Assembly (NCBI RefSeq): GCF_030704535.1
Contig: NC_081821.1
Location: 7,145,001-7,209,000, forward strand
DNA from: Vitis vinifera
Lineage: Eukaryota > Streptophyta > Magnoliopsida > Vitales > Vitaceae
Direction: 5' to 3'
Length of the DNA stretch: 64,000 nucleotides
The notes beneath the pieces were generated by a model. It searched no databases, had not been told where the DNA came from, and was given only the letters and a program-made list of their open reading frames with translations. Positions 37,288 to 49,886 of the stretch are shown here, in pieces. The translations under genes were made by a program, and so were the position numbers. The first letter of the stretch is position 1. Each line of letters begins with the position of its first letter.

Positions 37288-40200
37288 TTATTGAAGTGGC
37301 TCCTGATGTGGAGTCACTGCAGGTCCCGGTGCTATTGTAAACTGCAAGCCTCTATGTTGCCCAGCCTGCAGCATAAATGCAACTTCGGTTGCTGCCAATG
37401 CTGCTGCAGCTTCCTGATTAAACAAAAAAACATAAATAAATAAGAAAATCATGTAACCAACAAGTTAGTCACCCATTACACACAGAAGCACTTATATGGA
37501 TACCACTTATACATGGTGTTAGTAGTTAGGGGAGAAATTTATTTAGGAATAAACCCACTCCAAGAATCATCACTTCAATGGTTGATACGGAAAATCATTT
37601 CATGAACAGAATTCTCTTTAAAGAGTTTGGCTAGGAGCATAACAACTGTCTCGATTCTTAAGATTTCCATGACGTTCCAATTGTCAGTAGTGGAAAACTT
37701 TTATTGGAAAACAGATACACTCTAATGTTTCCATTGGGGTTTTCCAACATGAAGAATAGACACAACTGCATTTTTTCTTTTGGCATACCCACCATAGGTC
37801 CTGAAGGAGAATATTTTTTCTCTTCATATTTTATTCTATACAAAAATGCAAAGCCAAACACTAACCTGTCTTTGTCTTCGACGCTGCAATATACTGATAG
37901 CCCAGGCCATAATGTAGCAAGGGAGAAGGAAACCAGCAGCTCGAAGCAGGAAAAGCTGTCAAGCATCCATATGTATTTTAATGGTGAAACCACTTCCATG
38001 CAACCATGGATATATACAAGTATAGACACATACAAGCACACAAATTATTATCAAATGAATAGTACACATATCTCACTCACCGAGAAAAAGTTGGAAGCAT
38101 CATCATCCCCATCGGCATTGGTGATGTTCAGCGCATGCCTCAGAAGTAGAAGAGCCATTAACTGTCAAGAAACAGATAAAGTAAGGTTCCTCAGGCAACC
38201 ATAATGGGAGGGGATGTAATGTAAGAATTGAAATTTTAAACTGATAAAAAGGGCCAACAGGGACAAAAAATACAAATGAGAAAATGCAAGTGATAATGCA
38301 GGTGTTTCCAAGGTGTGGGCTTGGACAGAAAATGAAGGTAACAAGGCCAAGTAATCATGACCGCCTGCATCAGGACCCATGCACCACCCACCAATGAAAC
38401 ACCAATTCAAAAGGAGGAAAAAGATAAAAATAAATAAAGAAAAGAAGCCGCTTAATATAACAAGGACCGGTTTTCAAAAGGTTCAATAGTGTCAGATTTT
38501 GAATATTTGGGGGGCAGAAAAATTCTTTCATGGTCATCCTCTGTTGAGTATAAACAACTTCATAAAGTAAAATATGCCATAGTGATGATAAATGACAAAT
38601 CCATTAGGATAATGAAGCTAACAGATTAAGCAAATGGTGGTTGCCTAGAGAAACTTGTTAAAAGTGAAAGATTAGCGGAATGCAGCAGTACTGCAACATT
38701 ACCTTCCTTTATTGTTAAATAATAAATAACACCGCTTATGCCTTATTCTACTATATAAGTGTTCTCACTTCCAATACTCAATACACCATCCTATCCTTAG
38801 GCATCATGGTCATTATTTCCTTTATGGATAACATTAATTTTTCTTCCATGCAAACCACCCACATCCCCACTTGCCATCGGAGTCAAGACTCAAGGGCTGA
38901 GGTGTTGTGCTTACAATAGTATGTAACTAAGCATCACGGTTATAATGGCTTACAATTAGGGCCGCAGAGCGGCAAAATGCAGCTCCACTGGCATTTGTAT
39001 CAGCATACTCTTCATACTCAGCCTCCAGAAAATGGCGCTCTGCTGCTGCCATTGCCAAAAGTCGAGGATCATTTAAATCCAAGGGAGTACCAGAGATTGT
39101 CCAACCCTCGCTGTAAGACAAATCCAAGAAATGAAAGAATCAAGGTAAAAGCATTACTGATGAAGTGTCTACCCAACAGATTTAGCTTTCAAAATTAAGC
39201 CATGTAAGGATGCAAAGGCACCCAAACTTTGACATAGACACAGGTGTGGGTGGCCTGTCCTTTGTAGCAAATGCAACCAAACCTAACTATGCAGACAAAG
39301 ATGTTCAATTTCGCCTTATGTTAGGCATAAATATAAGACACAATATTTATTTTAGGTTTATTATTATTTAGTGATACAGTTTTATCAACTTGCATCACCA
39401 ACCACTACCTAAATAAAAGGCAGAAAAAAAAATGTGCATGCACATGCACATGGAGAGGCATACATACTCACAGGGGCAAAGAATTGCAAAATAATTTCAA
39501 TGGACAAAGATGGGTTACCAGGCAGAGGGCAGATACAAGGTGTCCAACACAGTAAAAAAGAAAAAATTATAAGTGCCCTTCTACATAAAAAGTGATGTTC
39601 ATTTTGCCATCCGCATACCATATTAAGGATTCCTTTGGGATAGCCTCCCAATTTTGGCTTTAGCTGAAAGTTGAAGCTAAAGCCAAAATCATAGCAATAA
39701 TGGTATAACAAAAATTTTATTAAAAATGAAGTAGCTTCCTACATAAGCCAAAAATTGAGCTTCTAGAAAAACATTTTCCTAGCTTTCATATTATGGTTTT
39801 TCAACTCATAAGCTCTCTTAACAAAATTGGCCAAACAAGTAGAAAAACTCTTATTTAACTTAAAAAGAACTTTGGGCCTCTCAAAATCAATTCAAACAAG
39901 GATGAAAAATTTTCAAAAAATAAATTGGAATAATAAACTCATAAGACAAAAATAAATATCCAAGCAAATAAAGAGTCAAAAACTTACCTGATATCAATTG
40001 TAGCATCCTCAGACTGTGGAGGAGGTGGAGCAGTATAGCCAGGTTGATAAGGCTGCAAATTAGGGAAGTTATTTTAACAAAATTCAATACATCAATCTTG
40101 ACGTGGCAGCTCATACCATCATCACTTTAAATTAACCAGGAAGCTAAAGAGTTCTACAGCAATGCATGGACATATTTACTGGATACACTAGGATAACCTC

Positions 40201-40346
40201 AGGAATCTGGTTGCATCATTTGTCTCACCATGGGTCTTAGAATAAAACAAAATTTTTCTTAAATATGCTTATAGTCACATCATTCATTAACAACCAAACA
40301 AGAGCTAAATTAAATTTGTAGCCAATATCAAAATAATAATAACATC

Positions 40347-40391
<45 letters not shown>

Positions 40392-43300
40392 CAGTAGTAG
40401 TAGTAGTAGTAGCAGTAGTAGTAGTAGTAAAAATAATCATGATGCTCTTGAGGCATGGCTAAGTGGTAAAGCATTGGGGAGGGTTTGAGTAGTAGTAGCA
40501 GTATATAAAATAATTTTTTTCTTAAATATGCTTATAGTCACATCATTCATTAACAACCAAAAAAGAGCTAAATTAAATTTGTAGCCAATTTCAAAATAAT
40601 AATAACATCAAGTAGTAGTAGGAGTAGTAATAAAAATAATCATGATGCTCTTGAGGTATGGCTAAGTGGTAAAGCATAGGGGAGGGTTTGTGGGAGGATT
40701 CCAAGTTTAAGTCCCCAATGGGGACAAAAATTTACCTGTCAAAAATAAATAAATAAATAATATAACGAAACATAGCAAAGAAGTTCACGAGTACTATTAT
40801 TCCATATTAATTCAGGAGAGAATTATTTGTGATAGTTTCAAACAACCCTTTAATTATCAGCATATAGAGAGATTTAGGTATGGATCTTTCGTAACAAGTG
40901 GGCAGAGATTAGAAGTGTTGGATTTGTATAATGTTAAGAGAAAAGGCTGAGCTCCAAAACTTGCACGCCCAGGCAATTTGTCCCTGTTCACTCAATGTGA
41001 AAGTTTTCCCATTTGAGAAAGACATAAAATGGTCATCATGAATGTGAACAAGAATCGATAAAACAGACTTCTAGATCACATTTCCCTGACAACCTGTATA
41101 TAGAGGTGACACATGTTAGCCCAGAAAGGAAACAGATGATGAAAAGTAGCCTAGAAAGGAAACAGACGATGGAAAACTATGTGAAGGAAAATTCACAAGA
41201 GGACAAGGGAACTCATGAGAAAAGTAGTGTCTAGAAGTAAAATTATAATCACCAAGCAAGTGCCCATTTTCTTTTCCATAGTAAATCTAATGTGAATCCT
41301 GCAAAATGAAGCTGAAAGATCAACTTCTTGCAACATACACATCAATGTGCATGCATAAAAGAATCAACTTCCAAGACTGGTGATTTGATTCACCTGTACA
41401 TTTCATCATGTGTGATGCCTTTTGTGATTGATCATCACACCACAACTTAAGTTGTGATAAACCAACAGAAATATACTAATAATATAGTATCATGGCTAGC
41501 TTAGGAAACCAAACAATTTGCATACTGCCGTGAAAATGTATTACCTATTAATATAAATCTCAAATATAAACATTTATGCAACTACAAATGAGATGTACTT
41601 GGAGATAACGGCTAGGAATTAAGAAGCAAATCATACCTGATGACAGATCTCGCAAGTTACATCTCCTTTCTCATTGCACCATCGTTGAACACATTTCCTA
41701 TGAGCAAACTGGATGAGACAGAGGTGTCAGTTTGGTACTAGTCTAGGAAATAATTCCAAAGAACCAACACATTAAACATTTTTCCCATGTCTGTGAGTGG
41801 GTGGGTGTGGGTATGGGGGTGTGTGCAGTTGAGGCACATAAAATGAATTGGAGACACTAGTGATGATGGTAAAATATTTTCCCTCATTTTTTTCAATGTA
41901 GGGCGGGGGGTAGGTGGGTAAAGGGCTTTAAAACAGGGTGACCATGCCTCTTAGGCATTCCCGGTCACCAGATACACACAGATGAGAACTCTGTAAGCAA
42001 CCTACTTCATCGATTGTAGTAACTAATAACACAAAAAGCTAATCATTAATGCATGTGGGTAGGAAAAAGTTCTAAATTGTGATTTTTAAGCAATAATTCT
42101 AACATGTGAGCTATAAGGTGACTGGCCTGAAGAAGAACAAACCAAAATTTCCCCAGAATCACTTGTCAAGTAAAATTAATACAGTCAAATTATAGAGAAA
42201 ACCATAGAAACAAACTTGCTATACAAATAAAAAGTGGACAAGCAATTAGTAGTGTACATAAAGGCAGATGGCACCCTTGAGGTGCAAGGACCTATAAACA
42301 CAAAATGCTAGGCACTATGTGCCAGGCAGAACATTCCGTGTAAAAACAAGAAGCTATTTTTTTCTTTTCTAATCAGAAACAGTAAATTCATTGCATCATG
42401 AATCACAAGTGCATTATGCTAATTTTTTGTAAATATAACCAAAAAACATATTGGTCCTATTTTCAGTTTGTAGTTTGCTTACCCATTCCATTTAAGCAGG
42501 ATATCTAGTTCCACACTATTGGGAGAATAGGCAACAGGAACAGCAGAAATAGACCCATCCTAACACATATGAGAATTCAATATGTACATGACGCAACACA
42601 GTTAATATATTACCCATCCCACTAGTACTTCGGATAAGTAACGGCCTTGATAGCATCCACCACCAAATATATCAATCATGTAACGTCATAATACTGAAAT
42701 GTTGATTTTCATACATTCTGATAAAATAAAATCCACTAAACCGAAAAAAGAAAGGGAGCACAACCAAAGTACACACATTGTATACAAGGCTAAATCCAAA
42801 AAGAGAAGGAAAACAACAAAGGTACACCATTGCTTATATATCCACAGGAAATTGCACTGCTGACCATTTGAGATCACAAATCACCACAGAAGAAAGAATT
42901 TACAACAGACTCCTTTCAACATAGAAATGGACCACTCTTTCCCACATATTCTTACCAATAACAAACCTCTTTCCCCCTGTTACTACATTTATTTTGCCAT
43001 AAAAAGGGAACACACTCAGAACACACTAGAAACATACACATACACATACATCATGCAGAAATCTTCCTTGATTTTCCTATAAGCAAGAAGGACAAACCCA
43101 CCATGCAAGTCATGTATTTCTTCATGCCCACAAAACTATTTCTGAGTTAAAATTAGAGCCAACCCAAGGTCCCAAACAGGATAAAAAACAACACTATAGA
43201 ATAAAACGTTGGGTGATTGGCAATATTGACAACAATGAATTATAAAATGCACCAACACCGTACATAACTAACCTAACACAAACAAAAGCATCTAAATTTT

Positions 43301-43727
43301 TCGAAACACAAATAACAAATGCAGTAAGCATACAACCTGCAAGGAGAAACATAATCCAACACATTCCAACATCTCAGTATTAAAAACCCAAGCATTCTAG
43401 AATTTCAGTATCAAAAATCAAAATATTATTAGGGGAAATTACCTTCAAACTGCCACTGCAAGCACAAGGTACCTCCAAATTCTTGATGCTATCCTCTTCT
43501 TGACAAATGCGGCATTCCACCGTCTGAATGAGTGGTTCTTCTTCCTCCGGCCCATGATGTTCCTCCAGCCCCTTATCTTCAAGGGCGGAAGTGGACGGAT
43601 CGACTGTGTGACTGCAAGAACCCTCATCCCCACCCTCAGATGATCCTGAGACTTCAGTTCCTTGCAGCGATTGCAGAGTTTGAGGTTTTATCAGGCGGTC
43701 CACACACAAAACCAGGTGATCACCCAT
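37288..43727 (-). CDS. RING-CH (RINGv) membrane E3 ubiquitin ligase
   Basis: Predicted 291-aa protein from seven coding exons, read right to left: 43443-43727, 41637-41708, 39988-40052, 38954-39110, 38081-38161, 37866-37955 and 37288-37413. All borders are GT-AG and phases are consistent. The RING-CH finger spans residues 72-117 with C4HC3 ligands C72, C75, C88, C90, H98, C101, C114 and C117. It is followed by a Pro-rich linker ([16 protein letters not shown]) and a conserved block, [20 protein letters not shown]. Two hydrophobic segments follow (about 185-203 and 221-245). This layout matches plant MARCH-like ligases such as those at Arabidopsis At3g47550 and At5g62460, which sit in endomembranes and ubiquitinate membrane proteins. 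Substrates are unknown. A 5'UTR intron (about 43,730-44,325) is likely. Introns are long and carry a SINE and microsatellite. Confidence 0.92.
40347..40430. repeat. (AGT)n microsatellite inside a RING-CH intron
   Basis: About 28 AGT/GTA units interrupted by two GCA variants, in the intron between coding exons 2 and 3. A short second tract lies at about 40,610-40,630 in a duplicated copy of the same flank. Confidence 0.95.
40433..40495 (+). mobile_element. Partial SINE copy (duplicate)
   Basis: It matches the first 60 bp of the SINE at 40,644, including GGCTAAGTGGTAAAGCAT, then breaks off directly into AGT repeats. The flanking DNA (about 40,290-40,430) is also a copy of about 40,550-40,640. 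This piece therefore arose by segmental duplication, not by a second insertion. Confidence 0.6.
40644..40761 (+). mobile_element. tRNA-derived SINE in a RING-CH intron
   Basis: TATGGCTAAGTGGTAAAGC resembles a tRNA-type Pol III A box. GATTCCAAGTTTAAGTCCCC, about 35 bp further on, is a worn B box. The unit ends in AAAAATAAATAAATAAATAA, a simple A-rich tail as SINEs have. Size is about 120 bp. It lies antisense to the host gene's transcription. The family name is not known to me. Confidence 0.6.
41937..41969. other. 33-nt intronic hairpin
   Basis: GGTGACC pairs with GGTCACC and inner ATGCCT pairs with AGGCAT around a 3-nt loop, with a 4-nt one-sided bulge. It lies in the first coding intron of the RING-CH gene, just beside a G-rich tract. 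Function, if any, is unknown. Confidence 0.6.
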
Positions 43728-44325
43728 TCCTACGCCGACAAAAGCTCATTACTCAAAACAAACATAGCTAGCAAGTCATTTAAATCCAGACAATTTGCTG
43801 ACTTAACTATAAATTGCTCTAACATATCAGGTTAAAAAACTTAAAAGATACAAACATAAATAAAAAAAACCTGCCCTGCTTGGCTGCTGAGAGAATGCGG
43901 GAAAGAGAGGAAAAAAAAAGTGGTAATTTGAAAACCCAGAAAATTGAGACCACCACTCACGACTCAACTGATCCCAATATGACTCTTTTTTTTTTTCTTT
44001 GACTTTTCCATATTTCAGAAACCAAAAATTCCCTTTTCCTTTATTTTATTTTCTTCAGTTTTCTCACCAACCAAACAGAGGGTTAAGGATCACCATCCAT
44101 TTTATTATCCATAAACACATTCCCAAAATAAAAATAAAAAATAAATTCAGAAAATTTGATCCTTTAATCAACTTGGATTTCTCCAAAAATGCTTCCATTT
44201 TCCTTAAAAACATTCCCATGGAAAACAAAAGAGAGCAATTTTCTGAGAAGAAGATTGTCGCCACACAATTCAATGCCCCAAAAAAGAACCTAGAAATTGA
44301 CGATCAAGATGAAAATAAGATGTAC

Positions 44326-44440
44326 CTGAAAGGCTGAAACCGCTCTTGTAATCGGTCAGAGAAAAGGGAAAACAAGAAATTCAAACTTCGATTTGGAAGA
44401 TTTTGATGGATTTTTCTTCTTTTTTTTCTATCTTTTATTA
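44326..44440 (-). other. Probable 5' non-coding exon of the RING-CH gene
   Basis: On the minus strand the sequence before 44,326 ends CTTTCAG and is followed by GTACATC, a good donor. An acceptor lies just before the start codon (about 43,730). The upstream border and transcription start are not fixed. Confidence 0.45.
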
Positions 44441-44684
44441 TAGATCCTGTATCTGCTTTATAGCCTCGGGTAAGAAAACCGAGCCTGTTTTAGGTTCAGT
44501 AACGTCCGTTTAACGTCAATCGGAGACTTCTTCCGTCTCCTAGTCAATGGTTTTATTCTCTATAACGGACGTCACACGCGCTTGTTGTGGTTTTACCTCT
44601 TTACCCTTTTTCTGTCTTTTGCATCCTATTTTTTTCCTTATCCTTCTATGAAAATATCAAGTATATTTTTCATATATGGAATAC

Positions 44685-44723
<39 letters not shown>

Positions 44724-46459
44724 TATAGAACGAACATAATTTATAACATAATTTCAAATAACACCCATTTAATAGATTGCATTGAATAGTTTCAAATAAC
44801 ATAATTTAGACGGTATACACATTATCATATTTTAATTTTCAATCAAATTATTTTAAAATTTATAATTAATAAAAAGATATAATTGAGGGGGAAAATAATA
44901 TCATTTATTAATATTAGGATTAGGATAAGAGTGGCTGATGAACATTTGCTTTCAGAAAGTATGGAAACTCCCAATGTGGGCCCACATTGCGCGTACAGTT
45001 CACATCAGAATCATTCATTTTGGTCGCAGCGCTCTTAAATAGTTAAATGGGTGGGCCAATTTTTTATTTCATTGATATTATTTTTCAAACAATTGATTAG
45101 AAATAAAATTTTAAAATAATTTATAAATTTACATTAAAATCATTTTTTTAAAATATCATATTTTAAAAAAATATATATTCATAATCATTCTTTTTATAGA
45201 ATTTAAATTAAAATATGTAATATTCGAGGTCCCTTAAAGTCCAAGGAAAAGTGGGTGAAATTGGAAGGAAAATGCAGGGAGGTTAGGTGGGGGCTTGGGT
45301 TAGAAAATTGTACCACAATAAGTCATATGATTCAATGTTGAAGGTTACGTTGTGAAAAGGACAATCAAATCACAATCAAAATGTCTGTCAAGCATTATGA
45401 CTTTACATTAATTATTTCATGATATTTTTTATTGAATAAAAATGACCTTAAGTCTTTTCTTGCTCAATTTAGGGCAATAAAAATCTCAAATTTCAAAAAG
45501 AATGAATAAAAGGCTTATCAAATTTGTCGGTATTTTTTATATAAGATGATGGGTGTGTTAAATTATAATTGCATATTTTTAAAATACTGAAACATTTATC
45601 CATCAATATGTATTTAGCCTAGGAGATTACTTGAACTTCAAGCTTTTCATGGACATCTTTTAAGACTTCAAAACATCATCAACTAAATCAAAATGTTTGA
45701 CTTTCAAATTTCTCAAAATTTAGGTTATAGTATACACAAAGATGTTCAGGCAAGTACTTAATTGTCATGTAGATGTTTAAACGATTATTTAGTTGTCATC
45801 CAAATGTCTAAATGATCATCTAGTTGTCATGTGAATATTTAAACAATCATCCATTTGCTCATATCATAGGATAAAATGATTACTGAAAGCAAAATGGATG
45901 ACAACTTACTTTGAGAAGTGATTTTTAGCTATCTGACACCGTATGGTCCATATAAATGTCAAATAGTTTGACATTTTAACTTTTATATAGAGATTTTATA
46001 CTTTATTTATAGAAGAGAGTAGAGTTATAAACTAATATTTAATCATCTTTTAAGCCTTAGGAAAATATTTTGAATGTATTGGGTTTAAACTTGCGTTTTA
46101 TTCTTAATGAACTTCTTAATCATAATTTTCTTATGTTTATACCATATAATGTGAAGGTTTTGCATTAGCCAACAAACTCTTTCCATAGATGTGCTAAAGC
46201 AAATTAATAAATTTTAGAATATTAAAATTATTTTTACTTTTGATAAAATTTTAAAATATAATTATGAAAATCATAAAATAAAAAAATGTAAAAAAAATGT
46301 AATTCCATCGATTTTTTAAAAGAAAAAATTAGTCGAACTGACGTAGTGATTTTTTTTTTTTTTAAGGAAAAATTAATCGGAATCAAAACCAAAACCGAAA
46401 TCAATCGTAGATATGGCATGGTGGCACTGGTTGCTAAATGTGCACAATTCGGAGCCGGG
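44441..46459. other. Divergent intergenic region, RING-CH to EMB514
   Basis: The two genes diverge, so both promoters lie here. It includes an (AT)n microsatellite at 44688-44719 and an 18-bp perfect palindrome at 44972-44989. The rest (45-46.3 kb) is AT-rich with no gene. ATGTTTAAACGATTATTTAGTTGTCAT-like phrases repeat three times at about 45,755-45,860. Confidence 0.55.
44972..44989. promoter_or_regulatory. 18-bp perfect palindrome with two GGGCCC-type half sites
   Basis: CAATGTGGGCCCACATTG reads the same on both strands. TGGGCC (site II-like element) is present in both orientations. It lies about 500 bp from the probable RING-CH transcription start and about 1.6 kb upstream of EMB514. A regulatory role is inference. 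Confidence 0.45.
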
Positions 46460-46467
46460 TATAAAAA
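46460..46467 (+). promoter_or_regulatory. TATA box of the EMB514-like gene
   Basis: TATAAAAA lies about 120 bp upstream of the start codon. A telo-box (TTAGGGTTT, the complement of AAACCCTAA) follows at 46546-46554, between TATA and ATG. This pairing is common in plant ribosome-biogenesis and growth genes. Confidence 0.65.
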
Positions 46468-46581
46468 ACCGCCCAGGACCCGAATATAAAGCAAAACAGA
46501 AGCCGCATTCTCACTCCAATTCCCACAAGAAGGTGTTTATAAAAATTAGGGTTTTACTCCACGAATCTCTGAGTCTGAGCC

Positions 46582-48497
46582 ATGGCAGAGACGGTGGTTT
46601 CAGAAACCCCCGAAACCGTCACGGAAAGAGAAACCGCTAACACCCAAGACATGGATGTCGAAGCCCCTGAACCCTCCCAGCCCAATGGCTCCGACTCTGC
46701 CGACAACGTCACTAACGGCGACTCCAACTCCAAGCGTGGGAGAGAGGAGGCAGGCGAGGGAGAGGACGCAAATGATGCCGTTACCAAGAAGCAGAAGGTG
46801 GAGAAGTCCGTGGAGGAAGAGAGGCTCGAGAAGTTGGAGGCAGAAGTTGTTGAAACGGGTCGGTTCAGCTTGGGTCCAAAGACTTTCGGATCTTCTGTTG
46901 AGATGTTTGATCACTTCTTCAAGTTTCTGCATTACTGGCCTGCTAATCTTGATGTCAATAAGGTATATACACGGGCATGTTTTAGATCCTGCCATGTTTG
47001 ATTGCTTAGAAATTGGAGGAAAATAAAACAGAACAGGAAAAAGATTCAAACTTTGTGTTTTATACAGTTTTGGCTGTGCTAATTTGGATTGAACCAGATA
47101 TTTGGAGATTGTGAGGTTGTAGTTTATATTCTTTTTTTATCCCGTTAGTTTTCTAGGCAACCAAATAGATGGTAATGGGTTATTTAATTATGTTTTTAAT
47201 GCGAGTTTGATACTCATTAGTGTGATAAATTGATGAAATACTCTGTTATAACATAGGACATTTGAATCAACTGTTGATTGTTAATTATTTTGTCGGTAAC
47301 ATGAAAATGCAGTATTTATATATGAACTCTGCATTTTGATTGATACCATACATCTTCATTATCCTGAAGAACATCCGTTGTTTAAAGCTCAAGATGCTCA
47401 ATATGATTCAGAGTTCTTACTCTATGATTTATGGTATATTTTTCAACATGGGTTTTGGTCATCATGGTGCAATGATGCTTAATACTAACCAGCTGATTAG
47501 AAGTTTTATTAATTTTCTTCTACAAATAGTTGTGCAGGAGTTTGTTGCTATTATTGATACTGATTTTTTCCTCAGTGCAGAGTTGGGTGTTTGTTTTTGG
47601 GGTTAGGATGTTCAATTGATGAATTTGTGATTAATAGTTTATCTGTCATGAGGGGCCAAGCCATCAAATCTTCTTTTATGTGTGATTTTTTGGAATGAGT
47701 TAGGTGTACATATTCCTTGTTTCCAATTTACCTCTCACGCTCGCCAACTCAAAGATACATGCATCTGTATATGAATGAATGATGCTGCAGGATGCAATTG
47801 GATTGCAGAACACAGCTGGTACTGGTTTGTGGTTGCATGATGTGTTTACCTTTGCAGATGTATTCTGCAGAATACCATATTTTAATTGCTTATCTTTTTT
47901 ATGGTTGTTTTTGAGATAGTTTTTCCATGTTTCCATGGGCAAATAACATATTACATTCAGAGTGGTCTTTTAAAAGAAATTTATGAATATAAGTAGGAGT
48001 GGATTAATTAATAGCCACACACTAGATTTGGTAATGTGCATTTGGATTTGCATGGGATCCATGAAATTTAGAAGGTGTGATCATGTGTTTTAATGTGTTT
48101 AATTAGGGCTGTATTGGCCTGTTTTACATGAGGGGTTAATTGCTTCAGCCTGTTTGTTTGTGTTCTGCAGTATGAGCACATGATGTTGCTGGACTTGCTG
48201 AAGAAGGGCCATACCGAACCAGACAAAAAGATTGGCGGGGGGATCCATGCTTTCCAAGTCCGATACCATCCAGTGTTTAAAAGTCGCTGCTTCTTCGTCA
48301 TAAGGGATGATGAGTCTGTTGATGATTTCAGCTTCAGGAAATGCGTGGATCACATATCGCCCTTGCCTGAAAACATGAAAGCAAAATCTGAGGTCAATAA
48401 GGCACTGGGTGGAGGCCGTGGAGGAAAAGGTGGTGGCGGTGGTGGAAGAGGAGGTGGCCGCGGCCGTGGTGGAAGAGGAGGTAGAGGAAGAAACTAA
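46582..48497 (+). CDS. EMB514: EMB514/DOMINO1-like nuclear protein (DCL/DUF3223 domain)
   Basis: Predicted 235 aa from two exons, 46582-46962 and 48171-48497, joined in phase 0. The N-terminal third is acidic and disordered, with a bipartite nuclear signal (KR at 51-52 and KKQK at 69-72). Residues about 90-200 form the DCL-like (DUF3223) domain, recognised by SLGPKTFGSSVEMFDHFFKF and then HMMLLDLLKKGH...GGGIHAFQVRYHP and FRKCVDHISPLPE. The tail (206-235) is an RGG/glycine-rich stretch ending GGRGGRGRN. Arabidopsis EMB514/DOMINO1 is a nuclear and nucleolar protein needed for embryo development, with a proposed role in ribosome biogenesis. The related DCL protein acts in chloroplast rRNA processing. 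No transit peptide is evident here, so a nuclear location is favoured. The GAR-like tail suggests RNA binding. Confidence 0.93.
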
Positions 48498-49886
48498 GGT
48501 GTTATCCTTTATTTTACCTGGAGAATATGATTTGAATTTTAAAAGCACTTGCAAAAAAAGTTAGAACCTGGTATTTTTCTCCTATTATCTGCGCTAAACT
48601 GATGTGTTACCCAAATTTTGATAATTATGGATGAGTATTGGAGATTATATGCCATGCCTACTGAGATTCTGAGATGTATTTATGGGTCGATGCTCAATAT
48701 CTAGAACTGAAGGCTGAAAGTAGTTTTGGTCAGTTCAAGCTTCAAGCCCGTGAGGGCCTGGTTATGCCAGTTCATAGCAATAGTTCATCCATCACGCCTC
48801 TCCCTTGTATGCTATCTCTTGTCTTCTTTTTATATAAAGTTACACATGGGTATGTTGGAAAAACAAAAAGCATCCATCTAAATGTACCTTGAATTTGTTT
48901 ATACATGTAGGAAGCCCAGCCTAAACTTAGCTTTGTTCTTTTATTCATGAAATGTTTTAAACATGGACTAGATGGCTTTCCAAAAGTTTGGTCCACTAAC
49001 TAGTAAATCCCAATTAGAATTGTGGGTCTAAGGTTTTAAAAGCTAATAAAATAATATAATGAAGATATATGGTTTAAAAGTACATTGTAACTCCTCATAG
49101 AATAAATGACTGAATGATTTGTAAAATGATTGGTACGTTACATCCACACTACAATAACAGTTGGACTAAGGAGGTGCATTATCGTCAACAATGGCCTGAT
49201 TTCACTCAGATTACTCACTGAGTTAACCACTATTGTTCACTCAGATTACCCACCGAGTCAAATCACAACATTTCTCGATATTCAGAAGTGCAATAATTAA
49301 AGTGGGTTTTGGAACTTGGCTCAGAGAATCATTGTGATTTGTGAAATGAGTTCTATGATAAAAAGGAGATGAGAAGGGAGAGGTTTATGATGTTAGTGCC
49401 TTGTAAATTAAACAGATACAGAGCCGCCCACGCTCGTCTCTTTCTCATATTACTTCACCAGGAATGAATATTACACGTAGCCTGCATGCAGGATCGTGTG
49501 GAGTGGAGTCCGAGTTGGGAAGAGTTTGACTCAAAACCCCCATCAATTAAATTTAAACAGATTTTCATCATTAAATTCCAAGTAATGAGATCTCTCTCTC
49601 TCTCTTTAATCTCTTGAAGATCTTGTAACTCACACACACTCACACGTTAATCAATAAATAATACATGCATGAGACGGCGCACGATCTCCCAAGACTAATA
49701 GGTTCATACTGATTCGTCTTCTTCTCTCACATTTATTTCTCCCTCCTCCCTCTTCTCCTCTATATTGCCATCATTCTCATTCACTTTGTTTTCAAACTCT
49801 CACCCGTTTGCATACTCCCGGAAGCAAAAGTCAAAATCAAAATCACTTCCTCTTCCTTTCCTTCTTCATTTCTCATCTCTCAAATT
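48498..49886. other. Intergenic, EMB514 3' flank and RKD promoter
   Basis: No gene. A near-repeat CACTCAGATTAC(T/C)CAC(T/C)GAGT occurs twice at about 49,205-49,260. A CT-rich leader with a (TC)n run (about 49,591-49,605) lies ahead of the RKD gene. I see no MITE with clear ends in this promoter. Confidence 0.5.

Noticed and set aside
40347-40430. CRISPR-like or other regular array
   Set aside because: It is a simple trinucleotide microsatellite in a plant intron, with no spacers.
46600-47049. 149-codon minus-strand frame over EMB514 exon 1
   Set aside because: Shadow of the real exon; it runs into the intron and has no independent support.
48099-48554. 151-codon minus-strand frame with Ser/Thr-rich stretch
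   Set aside because: Antisense of the glycine-rich EMB514 tail; the low-complexity composition explains the open frame.
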